Shown: positions 49,703-60,597, counted from the first letter of the stretch. The stretch is DNA of 64,000 nucleotides from Lysinibacillus irui (GCF_028877475.1 NZ_CP113527.1:4209501-4273500); one strand, 5' to 3'. The notes: generated by a model not told the origin, from the letters alone. Made by a program: numbers and translations.

Positions 49703-50182
49703 ATGATTCAAGAAACAGATTTAAAGCATCTAAAGAGATGTATTGAACTTGCCCAAAATGCGCTAGATGCTGGTGATGAGCCATTCGGTTCGATTCTTGT
49801 GGCTGCTAATGGCGAGGTGCTAGCAGAAGATCAAAATCATGTATCTGGTGGTGACCATACACAGCACCCCGAATTTGCATTGGCACGTTGGGCAGCTAAA
49901 AATATGAGTCCCGAGGAAAGAAGTACGGCAACAGTTTACACTTCAGGCGAACATTGCCCAATGTGCGCTGCGGCTCATGGCTGGGTGGGGTTAGGAAGAA
50001 TTGTTTATGCTAGCTCCTCTAAACAATTAGCACAATGGCTAAAAGATATGGAGATATCTTCTGCATCCCGTGTTCGTAATCTATCCATACAAGAAGTAAT
50101 TCAAGATACTATCGTAGAAGGCCCGGTGGCAGAACTAGCTGAACAGGTGCATCAACTACATCGTCAGTTTCATAAAAAATAA
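49703..50182 (+). CDS. Nucleoside/cytidine deaminase-family protein
   Basis: 159 residues of the CDA/TadA-guanine deaminase fold. The zinc site is H55-P-E57 (variant of HAE; the glutamate proton shuttle is kept) and C86-P-M-C89 (TSGEHCPMCAAAHGW). The N-terminal ALDAGDEPFGSILVAANGEVLAEDQN is typical of guanine- or tRNA-type deaminases. Not the housekeeping TadA by its divergent zinc motif; a free base or nucleoside is a likelier substrate. AAGGAGG precedes the ATG. Confidence 0.85.
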   Translation: MIQETDLKHLKRCIELAQNALDAGDEPFGSILVAANGEVLAEDQNHVSGGDHTQHPEFALARWAAKNMSPEERSTATVYTSGEHCPMCAAAHGWVGLGRIVYASSSKQLAQWLKDMEISSASRVRNLSIQEVIQDTIVEGPVAELAEQVHQLHRQFHKK

Positions 50183-50187
50183 TACTA

Positions 50188-50218
50188 AGCAATCTTTGGG
50201 ATCACTCCAAAGATTGCT
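50188..50218 (+). terminator. Terminator of the ankyrin-deaminase transcript
   Basis: Perfect 12-bp arms AGCAATCTTTGG and CCAAAGATTGCT, seven-base loop, then CTTTTAT. Confidence 0.9.
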
Positions 50219-50240
50219 CTTTTATATTGCTTCCTAACAA

Positions 50241-50274
50241 AAAAACTCTTTCCACAAAAGTAGAAAGAGTTTTT
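50241..50274 (-). terminator. Terminator of rplM-rpsI
   Basis: Perfect arms AAAAACTCTTTC (50241-50252) and GAAAGAGTTTTT (50263-50274), flanked by T on the minus strand. Confidence 0.92.
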
Positions 50275-50289
50275 GTATAAACGCTGATA

Positions 50290-50682
50290 TTAACGTTTTG
50301 AGAACTGAGGTGCACGACGAGCGCCGCGTAGACCTGGTTTTTTACGTTCTTTCATGCGTGAATCACGAGTAAGTAATCCAGCTGATTTTAATGCAGCACG
50401 GAAATCTGGGTCTACTTGAAGTAGAGCACGAGCGATACCGTGACGAACAGCACCAGCTTGACCAGTGTATCCACCACCGTTAACGTTTACGTGGATATCA
50501 TAGCTTCCTGTAGTTTCAGTAGCTACTAATGGTTGTTTAATTACTTCACGTAATGCAGCGAATGGTACGTATTCTTCGATTTCACGTTTGTTGATAACAA
50601 TTTTACCTGTACCTGGTACTAAACGTACGCGAGCTACAGAGCTTTTACGGCGACCAGTGCCGATGTATTGAACTTGTGCCAA
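50290..50682 (-). CDS. rpsI: 30S ribosomal protein S9
   Basis: 130 residues, full length. Starts [21 protein letters not shown] and ends with the conserved [17 protein letters not shown] tail that reaches the P-site tRNA. It lies 25 bp after rplM and shares its leader. Confidence 0.98.
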   Translation of the reverse strand: MAQVQYIGTGRRKSSVARVRLVPGTGKIVINKREIEEYVPFAALREVIKQPLVATETTGSYDIHVNVNGGGYTGQAGAVRHGIARALLQVDPDFRAALKSAGLLTRDSRMKERKKPGLRGARRAPQFSKR

Positions 50683-50707
50683 AGTAATATCCTCCTCTTA
50701 ATTTATA

Positions 50708-51145
50708 TTATCCGCGAAGCTCGTATGCTTCTGGTTTTTGTGCAGCATGTGGATGCTCTGTTCCAGTGTAAACATTAAGTTTAGTGAACATTTTGCGACC
50801 TAAAGAGTTTTTAGGAAGCATTCCTTTAACTGCTAATTCGATCATTCGTGTTGGGTACTTGTCTAGCATTTCACCAGCTGTACGAGTTTTTAAACCACCA
50901 GCGAATTGAGTGTGGTGACGGTAAAGTTTACCTTCTAATTTGTTACCAGTTAAATGGATTTTGTCAGCGTTGATGATGATTACGTGATCACCTGTGTCAA
51001 CGTTTGGTGTGAATGTTGGTTTATGTTTACCACGTAAGATTGCAGCTACTTCAGAAGCTAAACGTCCAAGAGTTTGGCCTTCTGCATCAACTACTAACCA
51101 TTTACGGTCTACTTCGTGACCTTTAGCCATGAATGTTGTACGCAT
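50708..51145 (-). CDS. rplM: 50S ribosomal protein L13
   Basis: 145 residues. Family blocks [46 protein letters not shown] and [13 protein letters not shown]. First gene of the rplM-rpsI pair, with its own promoter and a hairpin leader; AGGAGG precedes the ATG. Confidence 0.98.
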   Translation of the reverse strand: MRTTFMAKGHEVDRKWLVVDAEGQTLGRLASEVAAILRGKHKPTFTPNVDTGDHVIIINADKIHLTGNKLEGKLYRHHTQFAGGLKTRTAGEMLDKYPTRMIELAVKGMLPKNSLGRKMFTKLNVYTGTEHPHAAQKPEAYELRG

Positions 51146-51180
51146 GTATATATCCTCCTAATCGATTCGATTACCGTTAT

Positions 51181-51234
51181 TTTTCATTAAACTACACTAT
51201 AAGTTTCGGGGCTTATTTGTGGTGGTAATGAAAA
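51181..51234 (-). ncRNA. L13 leader-type autoregulatory RNA
   Basis: In the rplM 5' leader the minus strand forms TTTTCATT (51234-51227) with AATGAAAA (51188-51181), enclosing AATAAG-CCCCGAAA-CTTAT and CACCACA / TGTAGT pairings. Bacillus rplM has an L13 leader in the same place; binding by L13 is inferred from that. Confidence 0.7.
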
Positions 51235-51245
51235 TACCATCTGTT

Positions 51246-51274
51246 ATCATATAATGAATGACTTCTAAAGTCAA
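51246..51274 (-). promoter_or_regulatory. SigA-type promoter of rplM-rpsI
   Basis: TTGACT (51274-51269), 17-bp spacer, TATGAT (51251-51246) on the minus strand. Confidence 0.8.
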
Positions 51275-51323
51275 GCAATTTCATTAAACACCTGGTGATG
51301 TTGTTCAGAATTTCAGAACCCCA

Positions 51324-52064
51324 CTAATAGAACACCTTTTCTAAGTATAACCCTTGTGGTGGCGCGGTTTTTCCGGCTTTATCACGATCTTCAGAAGCGA
51401 CTACAAGTGCCAAGTTGTCTATTGTACGACGACCTACACCAACCTCCCAAAGTGTACCTGCAATAATACGCACCATATTATATAAAAAGCCATTACCTTC
51501 AATCACCATATGAAGCTCTTCTCCATGCCATTCAAATTGCAGAGTCTTAACCGTGCGTACCTTATCCTTCACACTTGTATTCGCTGCACAAAAGCACGAA
51601 AAGTCATGTGTACCGATTATAGCCTTTGCTGCCTCCTGCATTGCCTCAACATTAGGCTTAACCCCATTTGTCTCAACCGTGTAATGTCTGCGGAATGGGC
51701 TTTGAATAAGCTCACAAGACCATATATAGCGGTATCTTTTCCCTACAACGCTGTAGCGTGCATGAAAGTCATTTGCCACTTCCTCTACCGATAATACACG
51801 AATATCTCTAGGTAGCTGTACATTCAATGCCTTGTGGTACTTTTCTGTTGGAATGGAGAGTGGTGTATCAAAATGCAATGTTTGCCCTGTTGCATGAACT
51901 CTAGCATCTGTACGCCCACTTGCAGTTACTTTAATCTTTTCCCCTTTATGCATAATAGCTAGTACTCGCTCCAGTTCAGCCTGCACTGTACGTTCCCCAG
52001 GCTGTACTTGATAGCCTGAGAAATGCGTTCCATCATAGCTGATAATTACTTTTAATCGTCGCAT
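51324..52064 (-). CDS. truA: tRNA pseudouridine(38-40) synthase
   Basis: 246 residues. The catalytic aspartate is D53 in ASGRTDARVHA; other blocks are ISYDGTHFSGYQ, KRYRYIW and NGFLYNMVRIIAGTL. Modifies uridines 38-40 of the tRNA anticodon arm. Follows ecfT by 14 bp in the ecfA1-ecfA2-ecfT-truA operon order of Bacillus. Confidence 0.97.
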   Translation of the reverse strand: MRRLKVIISYDGTHFSGYQVQPGERTVQAELERVLAIMHKGEKIKVTASGRTDARVHATGQTLHFDTPLSIPTEKYHKALNVQLPRDIRVLSVEEVANDFHARYSVVGKRYRYIWSCELIQSPFRRHYTVETNGVKPNVEAMQEAAKAIIGTHDFSCFCAANTSVKDKVRTVKTLQFEWHGEELHMVIEGNGFLYNMVRIIAGTLWEVGVGRRTIDNLALVVASEDRDKAGKTAPPQGLYLEKVFY

Positions 52065-52078
52065 AAAGCTTACTCCTT

Positions 52079-52876
52079 TTAACTTCTATAGAAGAATAGC
52101 AATACGCCTATTGCTACTAATAGCACAAGCGCAAATGTGTCGCCCATATCCCATTTTAGTCTACGATATCTAGTACGACCTTCACCACCACGATAGCCTC
52201 TTACCTCCATCGCTGTTGCTAAGTCCTCAGCTCGCTTAAAGGCACTGACAAAGAGAGGTACAAGCAATGGTACGACAGCTTTTATTCTATCTTTTATCGG
52301 TCCAGAGGATAGGTCTGAACCTCGTGCCATTTGTGCTTTCATAATCTTATCTGTTTCATCCATTAAGGTCGGAATAAAACGCAATGAAATAGACATCATT
52401 AAAGCCAATTCATGTACTGGTACCTTCAATGCTTTTAATGGATTTAGAAGCACCTCAATACCATCTGTAATAGAAATAGGTGATGTTGTTAATGTTAAAA
52501 TCGACGTCATAAAGACTAATACTAGAAATCGTATAGAAATATAGATCCCTCGTCTAATTCCTTCATCATAAATGGTAATGAACTTTGATTCAAAAATAGG
52601 AACGCCTTCTTTTGTCATAAATATATGAAGAAGGAATGTGAAGGCCATCAGAAAGATAACAGGCTTTAATCCATTAATTAAAAAATATAGGCGAATCCGT
52701 GATATTAAAACTACCAATAGTGTAAATGCCAGTAACATAGCGTATGTCACTGTATTATTCGCCAAAAAGACAATAATAATAAACGCAAAGACGAAAATGA
52801 GCTTAGACCTTGGATCCAGTTTATGCACAGGTGAATCACCAGGGAGGAAGCGTCCAAATATCATTTTTTCCATCAT
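52079..52876 (-). CDS. ecfT: ECF transporter transmembrane component EcfT
   Basis: 265 residues, several transmembrane helices, and the cytoplasmic coupling helices with Ala-Arg-Gly motifs (KAQMARGSD, MEVRGYRGG). The start MMEKMIFGRFLPGDSPVHKLDPRSKL is typical. It forms the shared energising module with EcfA1 and EcfA2 for vitamin-binding S components encoded elsewhere. Starts 4 bp inside the ecfA2 stop (ATGA overlap). Confidence 0.96.
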   Translation of the reverse strand: MMEKMIFGRFLPGDSPVHKLDPRSKLIFVFAFIIIVFLANNTVTYAMLLAFTLLVVLISRIRLYFLINGLKPVIFLMAFTFLLHIFMTKEGVPIFESKFITIYDEGIRRGIYISIRFLVLVFMTSILTLTTSPISITDGIEVLLNPLKALKVPVHELALMMSISLRFIPTLMDETDKIMKAQMARGSDLSSGPIKDRIKAVVPLLVPLFVSAFKRAEDLATAMEVRGYRGGEGRTRYRRLKWDMGDTFALVLLVAIGVLLFFYRS

Positions 52877-53745
52877 GGCTCTCCACGCTCCTCTCTTAGG
52901 CCTTGAGCAATTTCAGCTGCAAGCTCCTCCTCTGTTAAGCAAACCTTAGAGAAGGAACGTCCTATCATATGCTCAACCCTCTGCTGAAAGCGAACAATAC
53001 GTGGTGGCTCTAAGCGGAAACTCTTTAATGTTTCTACATCTTTAAAAATATCCCGTGGTGTTCCACTTAAGACATTCTTACCTTCATGCATAATCACAAT
53101 ATTATCCGCATATCGTGCCGCATCCTCCATACTATGTGTTACTAAAATTGTTGTGAGGTGTCGTTCTTGATGAAGCTGATAAAACATATCCATTATTTCT
53201 TTTTGACCTCGTGGATCAAGACCAGCCGTAGGTTCATCTAATACAATAACCTCTGGGTCCATTGCTAAAACACCTGCAATCGCCACTCGACGCATTTGAC
53301 CGCCTGATAAATCGAATGGGGATTTCTCAAGTACGTTGTTAGGTAAGCCAACTAAGCTAACCAGTTCCCTTGCACGAGCTTCGGCTTCCTCCTCTGATAC
53401 TCCAAAGTTCATAGGGCCAAACATAATATCCTTTAAAACCGTTTCTTCAAATAATTGATGCTCTGGAAACTGAAAGACAATACCGACCTTTTGACGTACA
53501 GCTTTTAAATCTTTTGCTTTTTTACCAGCTACAATAATGCGATCCCCAATATGTACTTCTCCTGAAGTAGGTCTTAGAAGTGCGTTAAAATGCTGAAGAA
53601 TAGTCGATTTACCAGAACCAGTATGGCCAATAATCGCTTGATAAGTATGGGAGGGGATATCAAAATCTACATCGAAAAGAGCCCTCTTTTCAAAAGGCGT
53701 CCCCTGCGAATAGGCATAGCTTACTTGTTGAAGTTTGATGTCCAT
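52873..53745 (-). CDS. ecfA2: ECF transporter ATPase EcfA2
   Basis: 290 residues. Walker A GHTGSGKSTIL, Q-loop VFQFPEHQLF, signature LSGGQMRRVAIAG, Walker B VIVLDEPTAGLDP and switch histidine VTHSME. Powers EcfT-based vitamin uptake as a heterodimer with EcfA1; the start overlaps the ecfA1 end by 25 bp. Confidence 0.96.
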   Translation of the reverse strand: MDIKLQQVSYAYSQGTPFEKRALFDVDFDIPSHTYQAIIGHTGSGKSTILQHFNALLRPTSGEVHIGDRIIVAGKKAKDLKAVRQKVGIVFQFPEHQLFEETVLKDIMFGPMNFGVSEEEAEARARELVSLVGLPNNVLEKSPFDLSGGQMRRVAIAGVLAMDPEVIVLDEPTAGLDPRGQKEIMDMFYQLHQERHLTTILVTHSMEDAARYADNIVIMHEGKNVLSGTPRDIFKDVETLKSFRLEPPRIVRFQQRVEHMIGRSFSKVCLTEEELAAEIAQGLREERGEP

Positions 53746-54566
53746 AAATCATTCACCAACTCTTCTTCTGTCATATGTTGTCCCATTAACGGAACACCTT
53801 CCTTTTGCAATAGCTTTGATAACTTCAAGGCAAATGGTAAATCCAGTCCGAATTCAACTAGCTTGTCCCCGAGTGCAAAGATTTCAGCAGGTGTACCTTC
53901 TGCAAATTTCTTGCCATCATTCATAAAAAGAACACGATTTGCTAGCATCGCCTCTTCTAAATCATGTGTAATCGATATAACTGTTAATCCTGTTTCCGCA
54001 CGTAAGGTCTGGACAGTTTGCAACACCTCTGCACGCCCCTGTGGATCTAACATAGATGTAGCCTCATCTAAAATAAGAAGCTTTGGCTTTAATGCAAGTG
54101 CTCCAGCGATGGCAACACGCTGTTTTTGCCCTCCTGATAGATGATGCGGTTCATGGTCTAAAAACTGGCTCATTTTTACTTGCTCCAGTGCTGCATGGAC
54201 ACGCTTTACCATATCCTCAAAAGGTACACCGTTATTTTCGAGTGCAAATGCTACATCATCTTGCACGGTTGCACCGACAAATTGATTGTCAGGGTTTTGA
54301 AATACCATTCCTATTAAAGAGCGGGACTCCCAAAGGTTATCTTCACTTAAAGGCTCACGTAATATACGTACATCTCCTTGTTGAGGAAATAATAAACCAT
54401 TCATCAACTTAGCGATTGTAGATTTACCAGATCCATTATGACCTACTATGGCAATCCATTCACCTTCTTCAACTGCAAAGCTAACGTTTTCGACAGCATT
54501 ACGGCTAGCTTGATCTTCTGGCGTATATGAAAAAGTCACATTATTTAAAGATAAAATTTCAGGCAT
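53721..54566 (-). CDS. ecfA1: ECF transporter ATPase EcfA1
   Basis: About 281 residues. Walker A GHNGSGKSTIAK, VFQNPDNQFVGATV, signature LSGGQKQRVAIAG, Walker B LLILDEATSMLDP and ITHDLEE. The frame opens at 54587, but GAGGAG is 8 nt before ATG 54566 (MPEILSLNNVTFSY), the usual family start. Confidence 0.95.
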   Translation of the reverse strand: MPEILSLNNVTFSYTPEDQASRNAVENVSFAVEEGEWIAIVGHNGSGKSTIAKLMNGLLFPQQGDVRILREPLSEDNLWESRSLIGMVFQNPDNQFVGATVQDDVAFALENNGVPFEDMVKRVHAALEQVKMSQFLDHEPHHLSGGQKQRVAIAGALALKPKLLILDEATSMLDPQGRAEVLQTVQTLRAETGLTVISITHDLEEAMLANRVLFMNDGKKFAEGTPAEIFALGDKLVEFGLDLPFALKLSKLLQKEGVPLMGQHMTEEELVNDLWTSNFNK

Positions 54567-54723
54567 ATCTAGAACTCCTCTCTCCATGCTCTGCTCTACT
54601 AACTAACTTACACTTTTTTATGTATGAATTCTACTACATTCCGTATGTCGATAAAAGAAAAATACTACAATAACACGTCAAACTAATAATTGGGTAATGG
54701 ATAACAAAATAAAACCCATATAT

Positions 54724-54749
54724 TAAAAAAAGCACCACAAATTGGCGCT
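54724..54749 (-). terminator. Second tandem terminator downstream of the structured RNA
   Basis: On the minus strand AGCGCC-AATTTGT-GGTGCT followed by seven T. About 150 bp upstream of ecfA1. Confidence 0.7.
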
Positions 54750-54770
54750 ATCTTTAATAATAAAAAAGCG

Positions 54771-54857
54771 CGCACCTCATTCGATAGAAATGCGCTAGTC
54801 GTTACATTTACAAGAAATACGGGTGCTCAAGCCCTTATTTCTCCTGAATGAGGTGCG
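54771..54857 (-). ncRNA. Three-way-junction RNA candidate downstream of rplQ
   Basis: On the minus strand an outer 12-bp stem (54857-54846 with 54782-54771, CGCACCTCATTC / GAATGAGGTGCG) closes two hairpins: AGAAATAAGGG/CCCGTATTTCT (54842-54832 with 54823-54813) and AAATG/CATTT (54809-54805 with 54792-54788). It is followed by CGCTTTTTTA, so it also terminates. Its place after rplQ fits the reported L17 downstream element, but I cannot confirm a match. Confidence 0.6.
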
Positions 54858-54946
54858 GAGAGCTAAACGAGACGCCACACCACATAGAGTGTCCGCTCAT
54901 CATAACGCTCAGCTTAATTATTTGTCGTATAAATCATTTATAAAGA

Positions 54947-54973
54947 AAGAGGGTGGTGATTCCCACCCTCTTC
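54947..54973 (-). terminator. Terminator after rplQ
   Basis: GAGGGTGG / CCCACCCTC stem-loop 22 bp past the rplQ stop, then CTTTCTTTAT on the minus strand. Confidence 0.8.
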
Positions 54974-54994
54974 ACCACAAGTTTTCTCTTATGA

Positions 54995-55375
54995 TTAAAC
55001 TAGTTCAATCACAACAACAGGTGCACCGTCACCACGACGAGGACCTACTTTAAGAATACGAGTGTAACCACCTTGACGCTCTGCATAACGTGGTGCAACA
55101 TCATCAAATAACTTTTGAAGTGCAAATGATGTTGTTTCGTTACCTTCAGCATCAGTCGTTGTTACTAGTTCACGACGGATGAATGCAGCAGCTTGACGGC
55201 GTGCGTGTAAATCTCCGCGTTTACCTAAAGTAATCATTTTTTCAACAGCTTTACGTACTTCTTTAGCGCGAGCCTCAGTAGTTTCGATACGCTCGTTAAT
55301 GATTAAATCAGTAGCTAAGTCACGTAACATCGCTTTACGTTGAGAACTTGTACGACCAAGTTTTCTGTAACCCAT
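54995..55375 (-). CDS. rplQ: 50S ribosomal protein L17
   Basis: 126 residues; [25 protein letters not shown] and [25 protein letters not shown] mark both ends. Last gene of the alpha operon; terminator directly downstream. Confidence 0.98.
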   Translation of the reverse strand: MGYRKLGRTSSQRKAMLRDLATDLIINERIETTEARAKEVRKAVEKMITLGKRGDLHARRQAAAFIRRELVTTTDAEGNETTSFALQKLFDDVAPRYAERQGGYTRILKVGPRRGDGAPVVVIELV

Positions 55376-55431
55376 GGATGTTTCCCTCCTTTATAGAAAA
55401 AAATCTGATCTTGTTAGTTGTTTTAAATCGC

Positions 55432-56376
55432 TTAGTCTTCTTTGCGTAATCCTAAACCAAGCTCTTCTAACTTCGCTTTTACTTCTTCTAGTGACTTACG
55501 TCCAAGGTTACGAACTTTCATCATATCGTCTTCTGATTTATTCGCAAGTTCTAGTACTGTATTAATACCAGCGCGTTTTAAACAGTTGTAAGAACGAACA
55601 GAAAGATCAAGCTCTTCGATAGTCATCTCTAAAACTTTTTCTTTTTGATCTTCTTCTTTTTCGACCATGATTTCAGCAGTTTGTGCCTCATCCGTCATGC
55701 CAACGAAGATGTTAAGATGCTCGGTTAAAATTTTTGCTCCGAGCGAAATCGCCTCTTTCGGACCGATGCTGCCATCTGTCCACACATCAAGAGAAAGTTT
55801 GTCGTAGTCAGAAGACTGACCAACACGAGTATTTTCCACTTGGAAATTGACGCGTGATACTGGAGTGTAAATAGAGTCGATCGGGATCACGCCGATAGGA
55901 AGATCCTCACGTTTGTTTTGATCAGCAGGAGTGTAACCACGGCCACGTTGTGCATACATACGCATACGTAAATGACCGTTTTTAGCGATTGTTGCAATAT
56001 ATAGATCTGGGTTTAAAATTTCTACGTCACTGTCATGTGTAATGTCAGCAGCCGTAACTGTACCATCGCCTTTTACATCAATCTCAATAACTTTTTCTTC
56101 GTCAGAGTAGATTTTAAGAGCTAGTTTTTTCACGTTCAAAATGATTGAAGCTACATCTTCTACTACGCCTTCTACAGTTGAGAATTCGTGAAGAACACCA
56201 TCAATTTGAATTGAAGTGACAGCAGCTCCTGGTAATGAAGACAGAAGGATACGACGTAAAGAATTACCCAAAGTGTTTCCATATCCGCGTTCAAGCGGTT
56301 CTACAACAAACTTTCCATATTTGGAATCTTCGCTGATCTCCACCGTTTCAATCTTTGGTTTTTCAATTTCGATCAT
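55432..56376 (-). CDS. rpoA: DNA-directed RNA polymerase subunit alpha
   Basis: 314 residues. N-terminal assembly domain ([25 protein letters not shown]) and C-terminal alphaCTD ([44 protein letters not shown]) that contacts UP elements and activators. Lies between rpsK and rplQ as in all Bacillales. Confidence 0.98.
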   Translation of the reverse strand: MIEIEKPKIETVEISEDSKYGKFVVEPLERGYGNTLGNSLRRILLSSLPGAAVTSIQIDGVLHEFSTVEGVVEDVASIILNVKKLALKIYSDEEKVIEIDVKGDGTVTAADITHDSDVEILNPDLYIATIAKNGHLRMRMYAQRGRGYTPADQNKREDLPIGVIPIDSIYTPVSRVNFQVENTRVGQSSDYDKLSLDVWTDGSIGPKEAISLGAKILTEHLNIFVGMTDEAQTAEIMVEKEEDQKEKVLEMTIEELDLSVRSYNCLKRAGINTVLELANKSEDDMMKVRNLGRKSLEEVKAKLEELGLGLRKED

Positions 56377-56515
56377 TTTATTTACCCTCCTTCAAAACAT
56401 CGAATGTATAGGTTCTTTCCATCATAGATTCGATCGTCAATGACGTATCGTTTATTATCTGCACAAGACAGTCTGTACAAAAAATGATGTTCTCATACAA
56501 TATGAGACGCACCCA

Positions 56516-56923
<408 letters not shown>

Positions 56924-56930
56924 TTACCAA

Positions 56931-57296
56931 TTATTTTTTCTTGTTCGCAACTGTTTTACGAGGACCTTTACGCGTACGCGCATTGTTCTTCGTATTTTGA
57001 CCACGAACAGGTAAGCCACGACGGTGACGGATACCACGGAATGAACCGATTTCCATCAGACGTTTAATGTTTAATGAAGTTTCGCGACGTAAGTCACCTT
57101 CAAGTTTGTAAGAATCTAATTGTTCACGGATTTTGTTTAACTCATCTTCAGTTAAGTCGCGTACGCGTGTATCTTCTGAAATACCTGCATCAGCTAGTAC
57201 TTTCTGAGCTGTAGTTTTACCAATACCGAAAATGTACGTTAATGAAATTACCACGCGTTTGTCGCGAGGAATATCAACACCAGCAATACGTGCCAT
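56931..57296 (-). CDS. rpsM: 30S ribosomal protein S13
   Basis: 121 residues; [22 protein letters not shown] with the helix-two-turn-helix segment, [14 protein letters not shown] and a basic tail. Follows rpmJ by 24 bp. Confidence 0.98.
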   Translation of the reverse strand: MARIAGVDIPRDKRVVISLTYIFGIGKTTAQKVLADAGISEDTRVRDLTEDELNKIREQLDSYKLEGDLRRETSLNIKRLMEIGSFRGIRHRRGLPVRGQNTKNNARTRKGPRKTVANKKK

Positions 57297-57320
57297 GTAC
57301 GTTGTGCACCTCCTTTAGAA

Positions 57321-57434
<114 letters not shown>

Positions 57435-57471
57435 CTAACCTAACCTCCTTAGTAGTCCGGAGCGCAAAAGA

Positions 57472-57690
57472 TTATTTAAAACGGTATGTGATACGACCGC
57501 GAGTTAAATCATAAGGAGATAACTCGATAGTAACCTTATCTCCAGGTAGAATACGGATAAAGTGCATACGAATCTTACCAGATACGTGTGCTAGAATCAC
57601 ATGTCCATTTTCTAATTCTACCTTAAACATCGCGTTTGGCAAAGTCTCAACAACTGTCCCTTCGACTTCAATTACATCATCTTTCGCCAT
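57472..57690 (-). CDS. infA: Translation initiation factor IF-1
   Basis: 72 residues, one S1/OB domain: [50 protein letters not shown] upstream. Normally map precedes it in Bacillus; here only a decayed map remnant does. Confidence 0.98.
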   Translation of the reverse strand: MAKDDVIEVEGTVVETLPNAMFKVELENGHVILAHVSGKIRMHFIRILPGDKVTIELSPYDLTRGRITYRFK

Positions 57691-57773
57691 CTACTCTGTC
57701 TCCTCTCTATATGCAAATTAAAGTTCTCATCGTTACATCAAACGGATATCTGCTGCAACTATAGAAGCAACCT

Positions 57774-58063
57774 CGTTTCAACATATGTTTGGATTGTATG
57801 AGAGATGTTTGAAAGACGCTCGTCTGGTTTCGCTTCACACAATCCACGGAATATACAGAACCAGTAAGGGCACTGAATCTCCCATGTTTACACGAATACC
57901 GGAATGTCTTGGATGAGATATTCATACCCGTTACACAGATGCTTCCACGAAACCCATTATACTCCTCCAAAAGGTATGTTGCACTTTTTGGTAGAAATAT
58001 ATACCGGGCACAATATGCTTTTGCAACTCTCAAAAAAATTATGTTTCGTTGTTGCTCCCGCAT
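57774..58063 (-). pseudogene. map: Decayed methionine aminopeptidase gene (map remnant)
   Basis: Between adk and infA, where Bacillus has map, the minus strand keeps map-like segments in the right order but in different frames: an MRE start-like piece near 58063, LQKHIVPGI (58026-58000), YNGFRGSIC (about 57961-57935), a DIPGIRVNMGD-like piece near 57880 and EAKPDERLSNISHTIQTYVET (57836-57774). The corresponding Map segments are LKKHIKPGI, YNGFRGSICAS, GIPGKRV..GD and EAKPGARLSDISHAIQTYVES, as I recall them. Frameshifts and stops interrupt it, the first ~15 codons are gone, and the C-terminal half with most metal ligands is missing. The parts from 57691 to 57773 and 58064 to 58103 show no match. 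Confidence 0.85.
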
Positions 58064-58103
58064 GCCTCCCGCGGAAGCAGTATTCTGCGCCCGGAGCCGG
58101 GTA

Positions 58104-58814
<711 letters not shown>

Positions 58815-58827
58815 CTAAAAACCAACA

Positions 58828-60123
58828 TTACTTCATAAAGCCTTTGTAGTGACGTTTAACAAGTTGAGATTCTAGCTGCTTCATCGTTTCCAGCGCTACG
58901 CCGACTACGATAATAATACTAGTACCACCGATCTGCACTGAAGCAGGTAAATTCATAAAGTTTATGAATATAATCGGCATTACAGAAATAACAGTTAAGA
59001 AAATCGCGCCGACAAATGTCAGTCGATATAACACGCTTGTTAAATACGTTTGAGTGTTTTCACCAGGACGAATACCCGGAATATAAGCACCTTGTTTTTT
59101 CAAGTTATCTGCCACATTTTCTGGATTCACTTGTACGAATGCATAGAAATATGTGAACGCGATGATTAATGCAACATAAATAATCATCCCAACAGGTTTT
59201 GTATAATCAAAAGTGTTATTAATGAATGTTGTTACATTATTTTCACCGAAGAACGGAACTATCGTACGAGGTGTCATCAGAAACGCCGAAGCAAAGATTA
59301 CAGGAATAACCCCTGCAGCATTTACTTTTAACGGTAAATGCGTTTGTTGACCACCCGTCTGTTGGTTACGCCCAGTAACTCGTTTTGCATATTGAATTGG
59401 AATTTTACGAAGTGCTTGTTGCACGTAAATAACTCCAACAACAACTGCTAATAAAACTAATACAAGCAACGCAAGGATGATGATGTTGATAAATAATTTA
59501 TCTCCTGCACCCTCGATTTGCTGTGCAAAGATTTGGTTAATTCCTGTAGGCAATGCTGCAACGATACCTGCGAAAATGACAACAGAAATACCATTACCAA
59601 CACCATGAGCAGTAATTTGCTCAGCAAGCCATACTAGGAATGCTGTACCCGCTGTCAATACTATAGCAATTGTAACATACGTTAGAACGCCTTCTTCTTT
59701 AATCAATGATCCACCGTACATTCTGTTAAAACCGAATGACATTGCGAATGATTGGATAAAAGCAAGAATAATAGTAAAGTAGCGAGTGAATTGTGCAAGC
59801 TTACGTCTTCCGACTTCACCTTGCTTTGCCCACTCAGCAAATTTCGGTACTACGTCCATTTGCAATAACTGAACAATGATTGAGGCTGTGATGTAAGGCA
59901 TAATCCCCATCGCAAAGATGGAGAAGTTCTTTAAAGCACCACCGCCAAAAGTATTGAGGAAACCAACGAGGTTAAACTCATCAGTTGCCTTTAATACATT
60001 AGCGTCAACGTTAGGTACCGGAACAAATGTTCCAATACGGAAAACGATTAACATTAAAAGAGTGAAAATGATTTTATTTCTTATATCTCGAACACGCATA
60101 AAGTTAGAGATTGTCTGAAACAT
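58828..60123 (-). CDS. secY: Preprotein translocase subunit SecY
   Basis: 431 residues with ten transmembrane helices; MGIMPYITASIIVQLLQ, ITAHGVGNGISVVIFAGI and the GIRPGENTQTYL loop are family marks. Channel of the Sec system. Overlaps the rplO stop by one base. Confidence 0.98.
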   Translation of the reverse strand: MFQTISNFMRVRDIRNKIIFTLLMLIVFRIGTFVPVPNVDANVLKATDEFNLVGFLNTFGGGALKNFSIFAMGIMPYITASIIVQLLQMDVVPKFAEWAKQGEVGRRKLAQFTRYFTIILAFIQSFAMSFGFNRMYGGSLIKEEGVLTYVTIAIVLTAGTAFLVWLAEQITAHGVGNGISVVIFAGIVAALPTGINQIFAQQIEGAGDKLFINIIILALLVLVLLAVVVGVIYVQQALRKIPIQYAKRVTGRNQQTGGQQTHLPLKVNAAGVIPVIFASAFLMTPRTIVPFFGENNVTTFINNTFDYTKPVGMIIYVALIIAFTYFYAFVQVNPENVADNLKKQGAYIPGIRPGENTQTYLTSVLYRLTFVGAIFLTVISVMPIIFINFMNLPASVQIGGTSIIIVVGVALETMKQLESQLVKRHYKGFMK

Positions 60124-60563
60124 TAAATCACCTCAGTAGTTCCGCCGGCATTCTCAATTGCTTCTTTAGCTGAAGCTGAGAATTTATGAGCCTTAACAGT
60201 AAGCTTTTTATTAAGAGTTCCGTTACCAAGAACTTTAATTCCAGCTTTTTCGTTACTCACTAGACCAGTTTCAAGTAATAATGCAGCAGTTACCTCTGCA
60301 CCGTCTTCGAAACGGTTTAAAGCATCAAGGTTAACGATCGCGTATTCTTTACGGTTGATGTTCGTAAAGCCACGTTTAGGTAAACGACGGAATAATGGGT
60401 TTTGACCGCCCTCAAAGCCTGGGCGTACACCGCCACCAGAACGAGCGTTTTGACCTTTATGACCTTTACCTGCTGTTTTACCGTTACCAGAACCGATACC
60501 ACGACCAACGCGATTGCGTTGCTTACGAGAACCTTCTGCTGGTTTTAACTCATGCAGTTTCAT
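60123..60563 (-). CDS. rplO: 50S ribosomal protein L15
   Basis: 146 residues from ATG 60563 ([22 protein letters not shown]); the longer frame to 60587 has no homology. AGGAGG lies upstream of 60563. Confidence 0.97.
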   Translation of the reverse strand: MKLHELKPAEGSRKQRNRVGRGIGSGNGKTAGKGHKGQNARSGGGVRPGFEGGQNPLFRRLPKRGFTNINRKEYAIVNLDALNRFEDGAEVTAALLLETGLVSNEKAGIKVLGNGTLNKKLTVKAHKFSASAKEAIENAGGTTEVI

Positions 60564-60597
60564 AGTGGGTGGCACCTCCTTGTTCAATAATTGAAAA

